Source of the DNA: Shimia sp049116215
GTDB taxonomy: Bacteria; Pseudomonadota; Alphaproteobacteria; Rhodobacterales; Rhodobacteraceae
Length of the DNA: 64,000 nt
Assembly: GCF_049116215.1 (NCBI RefSeq)
Contig: NZ_JAGDZB010000005.1
Span: 186,001-250,000, forward strand
Reading direction: 5' to 3'
Both the position numbers and the translations under genes were made by a program. The notes beneath the pieces are model-generated. The model was given only the letters and a program-made list of their open reading frames with translations, was not told the origin of the DNA and made no database searches. Positions 32,634 to 40,923 of the stretch are shown piece by piece (within the stretch, counting starts at the first letter, position 1; each line of letters starts with the position of its first letter).

Positions 32634-33671
32634 TTAGGCAATGGCCTGCCAGACGGTGCCGGCGATCAGCGCGCCGGTCAGGGCAAAGCCGAGGTAGGCG
32701 GCAAAGATGCGCGGTTTCACCAAGGCCCAGACCGCGATGGCGGCGGGGATGCAGCTGACGCCACCGGCGATCACAAAGGACATGGCAGCACCCTGGGACA
32801 TGCCTTGCTCCATCAGGCCGCTGATAAAGCCCACGGCGGCAAAGCCGTTGAGGTAGGCGGGCATGCCGATCAAGGCTGCGATCAGAATGGTACCGAAGCC
32901 TTCGCCGCCAAGGAATTGACCAACCCAAGCTGTGGTGTCGTAGACAATCATCAGGGCTTCGAACATGTAGGCGATCAGCAGCCACTTCACCAGGAACAGG
33001 GCGTTTTCCATCCAAGTTTCGCGGAAAACTGAGCGACGGTCGGCTTCGCCCCAGAACTGCCAGACAGGTTTTTCGGAGAAGGGCGCTTTTGTGCCGCAGC
33101 AGCTGCCGACCTGAGGTTTTTCACGCAAAGGTTCGGCAAAGACTGCGGTGTTGGAGAAGGTCATGGTCAGGAAGCCACCCATCATGCCGATGCTCACGGC
33201 GGCAACGGTTTTGGCAAGCGCAAAGTCCAGCCCAAGTTCGCCCCAAGTGATTGTAAACATGGCGGGATCCATCAGAGGCGACGCCAACCAGAAGGCCATC
33301 ACTGCCCCCAATGGCGCACCAACTGCCAGCAGGGCCGCGATGAAGGGGATGACTTCACAGGAACAGAACGGCGACATGCCGCCCATAAAGGCTGCGAGGA
33401 TAATCATGCGCACCTGATTGCCTTGGAACGCCTTGGCAATCAAGTTGTCCGCGCCGGTGGCTTTCACAAAGGCCACCAGCGTGATGGCGATGATGATGAA
33501 AATGCCGGTGTGGCTCATCGCGTCAAAAACAATCTCCGACGCGGGCAGGAATTTTTCTGGCGCGACCAGCAGCAGGATCAGCGGGATGATCCCCACCGCC
33601 AGCCAGGCTTTGTCGAGTTTTTGCCATCGAGATCGCCAAGTGGTGGGGGCGGTTTGGGTTGTGTCAGCCAT
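32634..33671 (-). CDS. ArsP-like permease (UPF0718/DUF318), probable organoarsenical or metal efflux
   Basis: A 345-residue inner-membrane permease with about eight helices. Diagnostic cysteines are in SPFCSCEVIPF (Cys103 and Cys105), with GSCCG in the central loop and GGVSCIPA near the C-terminus. Characterised relatives (ArsP) export trivalent methyl- and aryl-arsenicals. I chose the ATG at 33671, which has a strong AAGGAG 8 bp upstream; an extended frame to 33752 runs into arsR. It overlaps arsR by 8 bp. The arsR neighbour with a C-terminal Cys pair supports the arsenical role, though other UPF0718 members have unknown substrates. Confidence 0.82.
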   Translation of the reverse strand: MADTTQTAPTTWRSRWQKLDKAWLAVGIIPLILLLVAPEKFLPASEIVFDAMSHTGIFIIIAITLVAFVKATGADNLIAKAFQGNQVRMIILAAFMGGMSPFCSCEVIPFIAALLAVGAPLGAVMAFWLASPLMDPAMFTITWGELGLDFALAKTVAAVSIGMMGGFLTMTFSNTAVFAEPLREKPQVGSCCGTKAPFSEKPVWQFWGEADRRSVFRETWMENALFLVKWLLIAYMFEALMIVYDTTAWVGQFLGGEGFGTILIAALIGMPAYLNGFAAVGFISGLMEQGMSQGAAMSFVIAGGVSCIPAAIAVWALVKPRIFAAYLGFALTGALIAGTVWQAIA

Positions 33672-34008
33672 GGTCGTGCTCCTTGCACTTTTTGGCAACG
33701 TCGGCGCAGCACTCTCGCAACAGGAAGGTGGAGAGATCACGCACAGCGTCATAAGCGATGGCGGCGCAGATGATGGACCGCCCTTGTTTTTCCTGAGTCA
33801 CCAGCCCGGCCTGGGCGAGGATCTTCATATGATGGGTCAAGGTGGAGCCGGTCACGCCTGTGCGTTTGCCGAGTTCACCAATGGAGAGGCCCTCATGGCC
33901 AGCGCGCACGAGGCAGCGCAAAACCGAAAGCCGTTGTTCCGATCCAAGCGCCGCGAAGGTGGAGGCGGCCACTTCAAGGGAGATGTCTGTTGGGTCATTG
34001 TGTTCCAT
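33664..34008 (-). CDS. ArsR-family repressor with C-terminal Cys pair
   Basis: A 114-residue winged-helix repressor: LGSEQRLSVLRCLV, then the recognition region GVTGSTLTHHMKILAQAGLV and the wing QEKQGRSIICAAI. The classical ELCVCDL As(III) site is absent. Instead Cys100-Cys101 and Cys108 lie in the C-terminal helix (LLRECCADVAKKCKE). Acidithiobacillus ArsR binds As(III) with a C-terminal CC plus C set, and the Shewanella MAs(III)-selective ArsR uses a C-terminal pair at nearly the same positions. It overlaps the permease gene by 8 bp and faces the UDG gene across a region with two operator-like repeats, one of which covers its own start codon. Confidence 0.9.
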   Translation of the reverse strand: MEHNDPTDISLEVAASTFAALGSEQRLSVLRCLVRAGHEGLSIGELGKRTGVTGSTLTHHMKILAQAGLVTQEKQGRSIICAAIAYDAVRDLSTFLLRECCADVAKKCKEHDHG

Positions 34009-34028
34009 ATTTCTAAAAATATCGAAAT
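34009..34028. promoter_or_regulatory. ArsR operator-like inverted repeat, site 1
   Basis: ATTTC-N10-GAAAT immediately before the arsR start codon. An identical arrangement, also preceded by CAT, occurs exactly 40 bp further on (site 2). Such AT-rich inverted repeats over the start are typical for autorepressing ArsR proteins. Confidence 0.6.
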
Positions 34029-34048
34029 GAATGAGTCGCGCAAGTCAT

Positions 34049-34068
34049 ATTTCGAATATTGTCGAAAT
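34049..34068. promoter_or_regulatory. ArsR operator-like inverted repeat, site 2
   Basis: ATTTC-N10-GAAAT, the second copy, 40 bp (about four helical turns) from site 1. It lies 25-44 bp upstream of the UDG start, so one repressor could control both directions. Confidence 0.6.
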
Positions 34069-34092
34069 AATTTTGTGCGGCTATCAGGGGGC

Positions 34093-34674
34093 ATGTCACT
34101 ATGCCAGGAAATACAGGGCTGCCAGATTTGCGCAGACCGGTTTGCAGCCACCGCGACGGGCCACTCCCCACGGCCTGTGGTGTGGTTTGAGGGAAAGTCT
34201 CAGCTGCTGATTGTCGGACAGGCACCAGGGGCGCGGGTGCATGAGAGCGGGCGGCCCTTTACAGATCCCAGTGGCGATCGGCTGCGGGATTGGATGGGCG
34301 TGGACGAGACTGTTTTCTATGACACATCCCGCGTGGCGATTGTGCCGATGGCGTTCTGTTTTCCCGGCTACAACGCGGCGGGGAGCGACCTGCCACCGCC
34401 GCCGATCTGCGCCAAAACTTGGCGGACACAGGTGATGGACGCTTTGGGGGATGTGCCGCTGACCCTTGTGGTGGGCGGTTATGCCCAAAAGTGGCATCTG
34501 GCTACCAAGGCAGGGGTGACGGACACAGTGCGTGCTTGGCGCGACCATGCGCCCAAGGTCTTCCCCTTGCCACATCCGTCCTGGCGCAATACGGCATGGC
34601 TCAAGAAGAATCCCTGGTTTGAGGCTGAGCTGTTGCCCGCGCTGCAAACCCGTATCAAGGAGGTGCTGACATGA
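34093..34674 (+). CDS. Uracil-DNA glycosylase family protein, probable 4Fe-4S type
   Basis: A 193-residue member of the UDG superfamily, which removes uracil from DNA. The active-site motif GQAPGARVHESGRPF begins at residue 42, and the second motif is PHPSWRN (near 165). Cys10-x2-Cys13 and Cys89-x16-Cys106 reproduce the iron-sulfur cluster spacing of family 4/5 UDGs. I start at the ATG at 34093, just after AGGGGG, because an upstream in-frame ATG at 34027 lies inside an operator-like repeat and has no ribosome binding site. Its stop overlaps the SseB start by 4 bp. Confidence 0.85.
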   Translation: MSLCQEIQGCQICADRFAATATGHSPRPVVWFEGKSQLLIVGQAPGARVHESGRPFTDPSGDRLRDWMGVDETVFYDTSRVAIVPMAFCFPGYNAAGSDLPPPPICAKTWRTQVMDALGDVPLTLVVGGYAQKWHLATKAGVTDTVRAWRDHAPKVFPLPHPSWRNTAWLKKNPWFEAELLPALQTRIKEVLT

Positions 34675-35462
34675 GCGATTTGACCCCATTGGACAAGGCC
34701 CATGCGGCGATGGAAGCGGCGCCGGAAGATGACGCCGCGCGTCTGCGGTTTTATGAACGGCTGGCGGATGCGGAGCTGTTCTTGCTGCTGGAAAAAGAGC
34801 CAGAAGATGATCGCATCGCGCCGGAAATTTTTGAAACCTCAGATGCGAGTTTTGTGCTGGTGTTTGATACCGAAGACCGGCTGGCGCAGTTTGTCGGGCG
34901 GGTGGCACCTTATGCTGGTCTGTCCGGGCGGGTGATTGCCAATATGTTGGCAGGGCAGGGCATTGGGCTTGCGGTCAATCCGGAAGTGGCGCCGTCCTCG
35001 ATCCTAATCCCAAACGAGGCGTTGGGCTGGTTGGCAGACACGCTGGAGCATGCGCCGGATGAGGTTGAGGCCAAAGTTGAGAGCTTTGCGCCACCTGCGG
35101 GCCTGCCGGAAGTGTTGATCACCGCACTGGATGCGAAGCTGAGCACGGCGGCAGGTCTTGCCAAAATGGCGTACCTTGTGGGCACGACTTATGAGAGCGG
35201 CAGCCGCTCACACATGCTGGGCTTTGTTGACGTGGTGCCTGGCGCAGAGGGCGCGCTGGCGAAAGCCGTGAACGAAGCGCTGACCTTCTCTGGCATCGAA
35301 GCGGGCGCGCTGGATGTGGGGTTCTTTGCCATTAACGACCCGGTGGCGGCCCAGCTGGCGCGGATTGGTTTGCGGTTTGATCTGCCGGAGCCGCCAAAGG
35401 CGGAAGACCACGTGCCCGTCACGCCCGGCAGTGATCCCGACAAGCCGCCAATTCTGCGCTAA
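34671..35462 (+). CDS. SseB family protein
   Basis: A 263-residue cytosolic protein with an N-terminal SseB domain (about 5-125: LLLEKEPEDDRIAPEIFETSD and GLAVNPEVAPSSILIPNEAL, the latter a family hallmark). A C-terminal SseB_C-like domain covers about 130-245 (VVPGAEGALAKAVNEAL). E. coli SseB enhances serine sensitivity through an unknown mechanism; no enzyme activity is known. It overlaps the UDG gene as ATGA, so the two are coupled. Confidence 0.85.
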   Translation: MSDLTPLDKAHAAMEAAPEDDAARLRFYERLADAELFLLLEKEPEDDRIAPEIFETSDASFVLVFDTEDRLAQFVGRVAPYAGLSGRVIANMLAGQGIGLAVNPEVAPSSILIPNEALGWLADTLEHAPDEVEAKVESFAPPAGLPEVLITALDAKLSTAAGLAKMAYLVGTTYESGSRSHMLGFVDVVPGAEGALAKAVNEALTFSGIEAGALDVGFFAINDPVAAQLARIGLRFDLPEPPKAEDHVPVTPGSDPDKPPILR

Positions 35463-35468
35463 ACTGGC

Positions 35469-35494
35469 GCTTTCACAGTCGCCAAATATCCCGG
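35469..35494 (-). repeat. Short intergenic repeat, copy 2 (GGGATATTTGG core)
   Basis: On the minus strand, GGGATATTTGG followed by CGACTGTGAAAG; the same element as copy 1 near 22572-22599. It lies directly after the SseB stop codon. Confidence 0.5.
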
Positions 35495-35500
35495 GGTGAA

Positions 35501-35520
35501 TGGCGCAGCGTGCTGCGCCA
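35501..35520. terminator. Hairpin between convergent SseB and GhrA-like genes
   Basis: Perfect 8-bp stem TGGCGCAG (35501-35508) and CTGCGCCA (35513-35520) with loop CGTG. A second stem, AGGGGC/GCCCCT, follows at 35522-35535 and reaches the GhrA-like stop. There is no U tract, so termination is probable but not of the classical intrinsic type. Confidence 0.45.
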
Positions 35521-35533
35521 GAGGGGCTGGCCC

Positions 35534-36463
35534 CTAATATCCGGCGCTGCGGTCGACGACATGCACAAAGGGTTCGCCTGTTTCTCCCCGGCGCACGTTT
35601 TCAACCACAACTTCGCTTGAGGTTTTCACGCGGGTTTCCGAGGCGATGTGTGGCGTGACCGTGACATTGGGATGCGCCCAATAGGGGTGGTCTTTTGGCA
35701 GCGGTTCCACGCGGAAAACATCCAAGGTGGCGTGGGCGATGTGGCCCGAGTTGAGGGCTGCCAGCAGGGCGTCGTCATCAATCAGTGGGCCGCGGCCCGG
35801 GTTCACGATCATCGCGCCATTGGGCATCCAGGACAGCCGCTCCGCGTTGAGCAGGTTTTCCGTGGCGGTGGTTTTGGGCAGGAGCAGCACAAGGATATCG
35901 GCGCGGGACAAGGCGGTTTTGAGACCGTCATCGCCATGATGGCAGGTGACGCCGGAAATGTCTTTGGCGCGGCGGCTCCAGCCTGCGACGTCAAAGCCAA
36001 GGTCGCTCAGGGCTTCGGCGCAGGCGCTGCCCAATTCGCCAAGGCCCATGATGGTCACGCGGCGGTCCTGCGCCAGCGGTGGAACATGGGGAGTCCAGTC
36101 TCCGTTTTGACCAAGAATATTGCGGTCCATGCCAAGGTGGTAGCGCATCACATGGCCCACAACCCATTCTTTCATGCCCTGGGTCATGCCGGGATCGACC
36201 ATCCGGCAGAGTGGCATTTTCAGGGTTTTGTTGCCTACAATGCTTTCCACGCCGGCCCAGAGGTTTAGCACCGCTTTGCAGCGGGTGTATGGCGTGAAAT
36301 CCTGCACTGTACTGTTGGGGGCGTAGACGATGTAGTCGACGTCTTCGGGGACGAAGTCTGTCTGCAGGTTGGCGTTCAGACCGGCGTTTTTGAGTGCATC
36401 TTTCAGCGGGGTTTCATATTCCACCCAGCGCTCTGGCTTGGCGGCAAAGAGGACGTTGATCAT
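35534..36463 (-). CDS. GhrA-like glyoxylate/hydroxypyruvate reductase (D-2-hydroxyacid dehydrogenase)
   Basis: A 309-residue NAD(P)H-dependent reductase that converts glyoxylate or hydroxypyruvate to the hydroxyacid. The Rossmann motif GLGELGSACAEAL starts near residue 141. SRRAKD follows the second beta strand and suggests NADPH preference. The catalytic Arg-Glu-His region is represented by NLWAGVESI, GRGPLIDDDAL and PHIASET. It overlaps the upstream VOC gene by 4 bp, so both are in one transcript. Confidence 0.9.
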   Translation of the reverse strand: MINVLFAAKPERWVEYETPLKDALKNAGLNANLQTDFVPEDVDYIVYAPNSTVQDFTPYTRCKAVLNLWAGVESIVGNKTLKMPLCRMVDPGMTQGMKEWVVGHVMRYHLGMDRNILGQNGDWTPHVPPLAQDRRVTIMGLGELGSACAEALSDLGFDVAGWSRRAKDISGVTCHHGDDGLKTALSRADILVLLLPKTTATENLLNAERLSWMPNGAMIVNPGRGPLIDDDALLAALNSGHIAHATLDVFRVEPLPKDHPYWAHPNVTVTPHIASETRVKTSSEVVVENVRRGETGEPFVHVVDRSAGY

Positions 36464-36870
36464 GTGGCAAACACTCCGGACATGTCGGCAAAGCCTTTGA
36501 TTTCGATGGGGTTCCCAAAGGGGTCGTTGAAGAACATGGTGCTTTGCTCTCCCGGTTCACCGGAAAAACGGGTGAAAGGTTTGAGCACAAATTCCAGACC
36601 CGCTTCGGTGAGGCGTTGTGCAAGCGCGTCCCAGTCTGCTTTGGGCAGGATCACACCAAGGTGCGGCATCGGCACCATATGCTCGCCGACCTTGCCGGTG
36701 GCAGCGGTGGCGAAGGGCTCGCCGATGTGCAGCGAGAGCTGGTGACCAAAGAAATTGTAGTCCACCCAGGTGTCGGTGCTGCGGCCTTCGGTGCAGCCCA
36801 GAAGATCGCCGTAAAAGGCGCGGGCCTGGTCGAGATCGCGGACGTTGTAGGCGAGGTGAAAGATGGTCAT
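36460..36870 (-). CDS. VOC-family protein
   Basis: A 136-residue vicinal oxygen chelate protein with a single glyoxalase-like fold: FHLAYNVRDLDQARAFYGDLLGC at the start, HLGVILPKADWDALAQRL in the middle, and STMFFNDPFGNPIEIKGF at the end, with the Glu ligand in IEIK. I chose the ATG at 36870 with AAAGGAG 7 bp upstream, over an in-frame start 18 codons earlier. Family members isomerise or bind small carbonyl compounds; the substrate is unknown. The 4-bp overlap with the reductase gene suggests a shared pathway for a keto or aldehyde compound. Confidence 0.85.
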   Translation of the reverse strand: MTIFHLAYNVRDLDQARAFYGDLLGCTEGRSTDTWVDYNFFGHQLSLHIGEPFATAATGKVGEHMVPMPHLGVILPKADWDALAQRLTEAGLEFVLKPFTRFSGEPGEQSTMFFNDPFGNPIEIKGFADMSGVFAT

Positions 36871-36972
36871 GCGCGGCTCCTTTGCGGGGCAGAATAGGGT
36901 CTGTGTGCATAGGTAGAAGCGCAAAGTGAAGAAGGGTAGCTTGTTTTTTCATCTTCAGACATAAGAAAAGCT

Positions 36973-37818
36973 ATGGATGTGAGATTTGTGGAAACTCTGC
37001 TGGCGGCGGTGGACGAGGGTACTTTGGCGGCGGCTGCGCGGCGTCAGGGTATTACGGCTGCGGCGGCGGCACAGCGGATTGCGGCGTTGGAGGCGGGCTT
37101 GAAGGTGCCGCTTCTGGTGCGCGATGGGCGGCATATGGCGGCGACGCCGGATTGTGAGGCGTTGCTGCCGGATTTGCGGCAGATGGTGGCTTTGAAGGCA
37201 GGGCTGGCTGGACGGTTGGCGCAGGAGCAGCTGGGAGGGCGTTTGCGGCTTGGTGCAGTGTCCACGGCGTTGAGTGATTATGGCCCGACAGTTGTGCAAC
37301 AGCTGGAGGCAGAGGCGCCTGCGGTGGAGCTGGCTTTGATCCCAGGGGCCAGTGAAGCGGTGTTTCGTCAGTTTGAAGCGGGCGGATTGGATGCGGCGCT
37401 GATTGTAGCGCCGCCGTTTGCGTTGCCCAAGACAATGCAGTTTGACGTCTTGGCCAAGCAGCCGATTGGCTTTGTTCGGTCCGTGGGAGACGGGCAAGGC
37501 AATGACGTGCCGTTTTTGGTGTATAGTCGGATGTCTTGGGGCGGCGCGGCTTGTTGGCGGGCGTTGACGTCACAGGTTTCAGCGCCTCAAGTGCGGTGTG
37601 AGATGGATGCGGTGGAGATCATTGCGCAGATGGTTGAGGACGGTCTGGGGCAGGCGGTCCTGCCGCGGTGGCAAGGTCTGGTGAAGCACCATCGGGACAT
37701 GCAGTTTGTGGAAATCACAGGTGCCTTCCGAGAGGTTGGACTGCTCACCTGGCGTCGGGATGCGCGGCGGCCATTGGTGCGGCTGTTGCGTAAGACTGTG
37801 GGTGTGGAGAACTCCTAG
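36973..37818 (+). CDS. LysR-family transcriptional regulator
   Basis: A 281-residue LysR regulator: N-terminal winged HTH (FVETLLAAVDEGTLAAAARRQGITAAAAAQRIAALEAGL) and a periplasmic-binding-like effector domain (about 88-275). It is divergent from the VOC/GhrA-like operon with a 102-bp gap, the usual position of a LysR gene relative to its target, so it may regulate that operon. The HTH is unusually rich in alanine but complete. The effector cannot be deduced. Confidence 0.9.
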   Translation: MDVRFVETLLAAVDEGTLAAAARRQGITAAAAAQRIAALEAGLKVPLLVRDGRHMAATPDCEALLPDLRQMVALKAGLAGRLAQEQLGGRLRLGAVSTALSDYGPTVVQQLEAEAPAVELALIPGASEAVFRQFEAGGLDAALIVAPPFALPKTMQFDVLAKQPIGFVRSVGDGQGNDVPFLVYSRMSWGGAACWRALTSQVSAPQVRCEMDAVEIIAQMVEDGLGQAVLPRWQGLVKHHRDMQFVEITGAFREVGLLTWRRDARRPLVRLLRKTVGVENS

Positions 37819-37826
37819 ACCACGTT

Positions 37827-38972
37827 TTAGACCTGCCGGGGGCGATGCACATGGGCGGATTGCACAAGCCCAAAACCGGCCATCAAAACCAACATGGCAG
37901 AGCCGCCGTAGCTGACCAGTGGAAGCGGCACGCCAACAACGGGCGCGAGGCCCATGACCATCGACATGTTCACGGCGAAGAACAGGAAGAATGCGCCTGA
38001 GATGCCGAGGATGACCAGAGAGGAGTAGCGGTCTTTGTTGGAGATGGCGGAGGCGATGCAGAACACCACGACGAGTGCATAGAGCGACAGTAGGGAGACC
38101 GCGCCAACATAGCCAAACTCTTCGGCCAAGGTGGTGAAGATGAAGTCGGTGTGTTTTTCCGGCAGGAAGTTCAGGCGACTCTGGGTGCCTTGCATAAAGC
38201 CGCGCCCGGTCCAGCCACCGGAGCCAAGGGCAATTTTGGACTGGGTGATGTGGTAGCCTGCGCCGAGTGGGTCGGACGATGGGTCGAGAAAGGTGTCGAT
38301 GCGGCGATATTGGTAGTTTTTTAAGAGCTGCCAGTCGGTGCCGCGCGATTGGAAGACGGCCACGACCAGACCCACAAACATGCTGCCCACAGCGGCGAAG
38401 TAGCCCCAATGCACACCTGCAAGGAACATCACGATGGCACCGCCGGTGAGCAGCAAAATTGAGGTGCCGAGGTCTGGCTGGCGCAAGACCAGCATGGTGG
38501 GGATGATGATCAGAAAGACAGGGATAAGCACCCAGAGCGGCTTGCTGGTTTTTTCTGTCGGCAGCCAGTCGTAATAGGCCGCCAAGCACATCACCAGGGT
38601 GATTTTCATCAGCTCAGAAGGTTGCAGGCGCATAAATCCAAGGTCGATCCAGCGTTGGGCGCCCATGCCGACGCTGCCCATGACCTCTACCAGCACCAGC
38701 AGAACCAGCGTGACAAGATAGGCAAAGCCCGAGATCGACCGCCAGAACCAGATCGGGACCATGGCGACAAAGAACATGACAAACACCCCAAGGGCGTAGC
38801 GTTTCATTTGCGGTTCCGCCCAGGGTGAGAAGGATCCACCAGCCACAGAATAGAGCATCAAGAAGCCCACGCCGGCCACGGCGGTGATCAATAGCAGCAG
38901 CGCCCAGTTGAGGTGCAGCACTTTGCGCAGCCCTGACGGCACATGTTTGACGTTGTACTCGAGATAACTCAT
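37827..38972 (-). CDS. rodA: Rod shape-determining peptidoglycan glycosyltransferase RodA
   Basis: SEDS-family glycan polymerase that works with PBP2 in side-wall elongation. The 381-residue protein has about ten membrane helices and SEDS motifs such as IDLGFMRLQPSELMKI (Gln-Pro-Ser-Glu), LRQPDLGTSIL, AEEFGYVGAV and PLVSYGGSAML near the end. I chose the ATG at 38972, 7 bp after the mrdA stop with GAGG before it; an extended in-frame start at 39200 lies inside mrdA. Last gene of mreB-mreC-mreD-mrdA-rodA. Confidence 0.96.
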   Translation of the reverse strand: MSYLEYNVKHVPSGLRKVLHLNWALLLLITAVAGVGFLMLYSVAGGSFSPWAEPQMKRYALGVFVMFFVAMVPIWFWRSISGFAYLVTLVLLVLVEVMGSVGMGAQRWIDLGFMRLQPSELMKITLVMCLAAYYDWLPTEKTSKPLWVLIPVFLIIIPTMLVLRQPDLGTSILLLTGGAIVMFLAGVHWGYFAAVGSMFVGLVVAVFQSRGTDWQLLKNYQYRRIDTFLDPSSDPLGAGYHITQSKIALGSGGWTGRGFMQGTQSRLNFLPEKHTDFIFTTLAEEFGYVGAVSLLSLYALVVVFCIASAISNKDRYSSLVILGISGAFFLFFAVNMSMVMGLAPVVGVPLPLVSYGGSAMLVLMAGFGLVQSAHVHRPRQV

Positions 38973-38979
38973 CTGCGCC

Positions 38980-40923
38980 TCATGCCCGGTTGCGGCGCGT
39001 GATTTCGCGGCCTGGCACCAGTTTTTCCAGCTCTTCCTGCTGTTTTTCGATGCTGTTGCGGTCTTTGGTGGGGTAGGCCGACAGCGGCGGGGTGCCGCCG
39101 TAGAGCGCCTGAAGCGTGATGTCACGGCCAATGGGGGTGGCGGCCTTGGAGCCGCTGCCGTGTTCCACCACAACCGCCACAGCGATCTTTGGATTTTCAA
39201 AGGGCGCGTAGTTCACAAATAGGCCGTGGTCGCGGCGGTTCCACGGTAGGTCTTCGTTGCGGGTCACGCCGCGGGCGCGCTCGGCGGCAGTGATGTTGCG
39301 GACCTGAGAGGTGCCGGTTTTGCCCGCCATGCGGTACTCATCTTCGATGATGCGTTTGCTGTAGGCGGTGCCTCGACGGTGGTTGGAGACCGCATACATG
39401 CCGCGTTGCACCTCCGCGAGATGGGTAGGGCTGATGTCCAGGCGGGGGGCTTCAGCGATCGGCTGTTCCACGCCGTTGATGGATTTCACCAAGCGAGGCG
39501 GCACGGCTTTGCCAGTGGCCAGCCGCGCGGTCATAACCGCCAATTGCAGAGGCGAGGCGAGCACAAAGCCTTGGCCAATGGAAGCGTTGGCGGTGTCGCC
39601 GACCACCCAGTCTTCGCCGCGCACCGAAGACTTCCAGTCGCGTGATGGATTTAAGCCGCGCGCCACGCCGGAGAGTGGCAGGTTGAACTTCTCGCCAATG
39701 CCAAATTTGGCCGCGACTTCGGACATTTTGTCGATGCCAACCCGCAGCGCGATGTCGTAGAAATAGACGTCACAGCTTTCGCGGATGGCTTGTGCCAGGT
39801 TCATTTGGCCGTGGCCGCCGCGTTTCCAGCAGTGGAAGCGGCGATTGGAGATTTCCATGTGGCCGGGGCAATAGACCGTGTCGTCGTAGCCGACGATGCC
39901 CTCTTCGAGCGCCGCCAATGCGGTGATCATTTTGAAGGTGGACCCCGGGGGGTAGGTGCCCTGCACCGATTTGGCCGCGAGGGGGCGGTGGTCGTTGCTG
40001 GTCAAATCGCCATAGTCCGCAACCGAGATGCCTTCGACAAAAAGGTTGGGGTCGAACGTTGGGGCGGAGGCGACCGCCAGTAGGTCGCCGGTTTCGCAAT
40101 CCATTACGACGGCGGCGGCGCTTTCTTCGCCCAAACGGGCTTGAGCATAAGATTGCAGCCCTTGGTCGATGGTCAGCTGAATGTCGTCGCCCTGTTCACC
40201 TTCGCGGCGGTCCAACTCGCGCATGATGCGGCCCACGGCGTTGACCTCGACACGTTTGGTGCCGGCCACGCCGCGCAGGTCATCTTCCATGCGGCCTTCA
40301 AGGCCCACTTTGCCAATCTGGAAGCGGGGAATGCGCAGCAGTTGGTCGGGGTTGTCGATTTTCGAGAGGTCGTAGTCGGAGACGGGACCGACATAACCCA
40401 GCACATGCGCCATGTCGCCACGCAGAGGATAATAGCGCGACAGGCCCACCTCAGGTGTGATGCCGGGCAGGGCGGGGGTGTTCACCGCCACGCGCGAAAG
40501 CTCGTCCCAGCTGACACGGTCGGCGATGGTGACGGGCAGGAAGGGGGGGGAGCGGCGCATCTCGGTGACGGCGCGGTCGAGCTCGTTGGGGTCCAGTTCC
40601 ACCAAGGTTGCCAGTTTGTCGATCACGGCGTCGACGTCACCTGCGTCTTCGGGCACCAAAGTGACACGGTAAGACGGTTCGTTGCGGGCCAGCACAATGC
40701 CGTTGCGGTCAAAGATTTCGCCACGTGCAGGGGGGATCAGCCGGATGTTGATGCGGTTTTCTTCGGCCAGCAGGCGATATTGGTCCGCTTGGTCCAATTG
40801 CAGATGGCGCATGCGGAAGCCAAGGCCGGTCATAAAGGTCAGCATGGTGCCGCCGAGCAAGAGCGCACGGCGGGAGAGGCGACCGTGGACCTCGGTGACT
40901 TCGGTGGGGGTTTTGGCGCGCAT
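38980..40923 (-). CDS. mrdA: Penicillin-binding protein 2
   Basis: Transpeptidase of the elongasome. The 647-residue protein has a cytosolic N-terminus, one membrane helix (about 19-37), the PBP dimerisation domain (RGEIFDRNGIVLARN near 67), and the transpeptidase motifs Ser328-x-x-Lys331 (STFK), Ser383-Cys-Asp385 and Lys535-Thr-Gly537. The ATG at 40923 overlaps the mreD stop as TGATG, which fixes the start. Standard length for PBP2. Confidence 0.97.
   Translation of the reverse strand: MRAKTPTEVTEVHGRLSRRALLLGGTMLTFMTGLGFRMRHLQLDQADQYRLLAEENRINIRLIPPARGEIFDRNGIVLARNEPSYRVTLVPEDAGDVDAVIDKLATLVELDPNELDRAVTEMRRSPPFLPVTIADRVSWDELSRVAVNTPALPGITPEVGLSRYYPLRGDMAHVLGYVGPVSDYDLSKIDNPDQLLRIPRFQIGKVGLEGRMEDDLRGVAGTKRVEVNAVGRIMRELDRREGEQGDDIQLTIDQGLQSYAQARLGEESAAAVVMDCETGDLLAVASAPTFDPNLFVEGISVADYGDLTSNDHRPLAAKSVQGTYPPGSTFKMITALAALEEGIVGYDDTVYCPGHMEISNRRFHCWKRGGHGQMNLAQAIRESCDVYFYDIALRVGIDKMSEVAAKFGIGEKFNLPLSGVARGLNPSRDWKSSVRGEDWVVGDTANASIGQGFVLASPLQLAVMTARLATGKAVPPRLVKSINGVEQPIAEAPRLDISPTHLAEVQRGMYAVSNHRRGTAYSKRIIEDEYRMAGKTGTSQVRNITAAERARGVTRNEDLPWNRRDHGLFVNYAPFENPKIAVAVVVEHGSGSKAATPIGRDITLQALYGGTPPLSAYPTKDRNSIEKQQEELEKLVPGREITRRNRA

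Noticed and set aside
33418..34092. Possible long N-terminal extension of the uracil-DNA glycosylase
   Set aside because: It would run antisense through the permease and arsR genes; UDG homology begins after the ATG at 34093.
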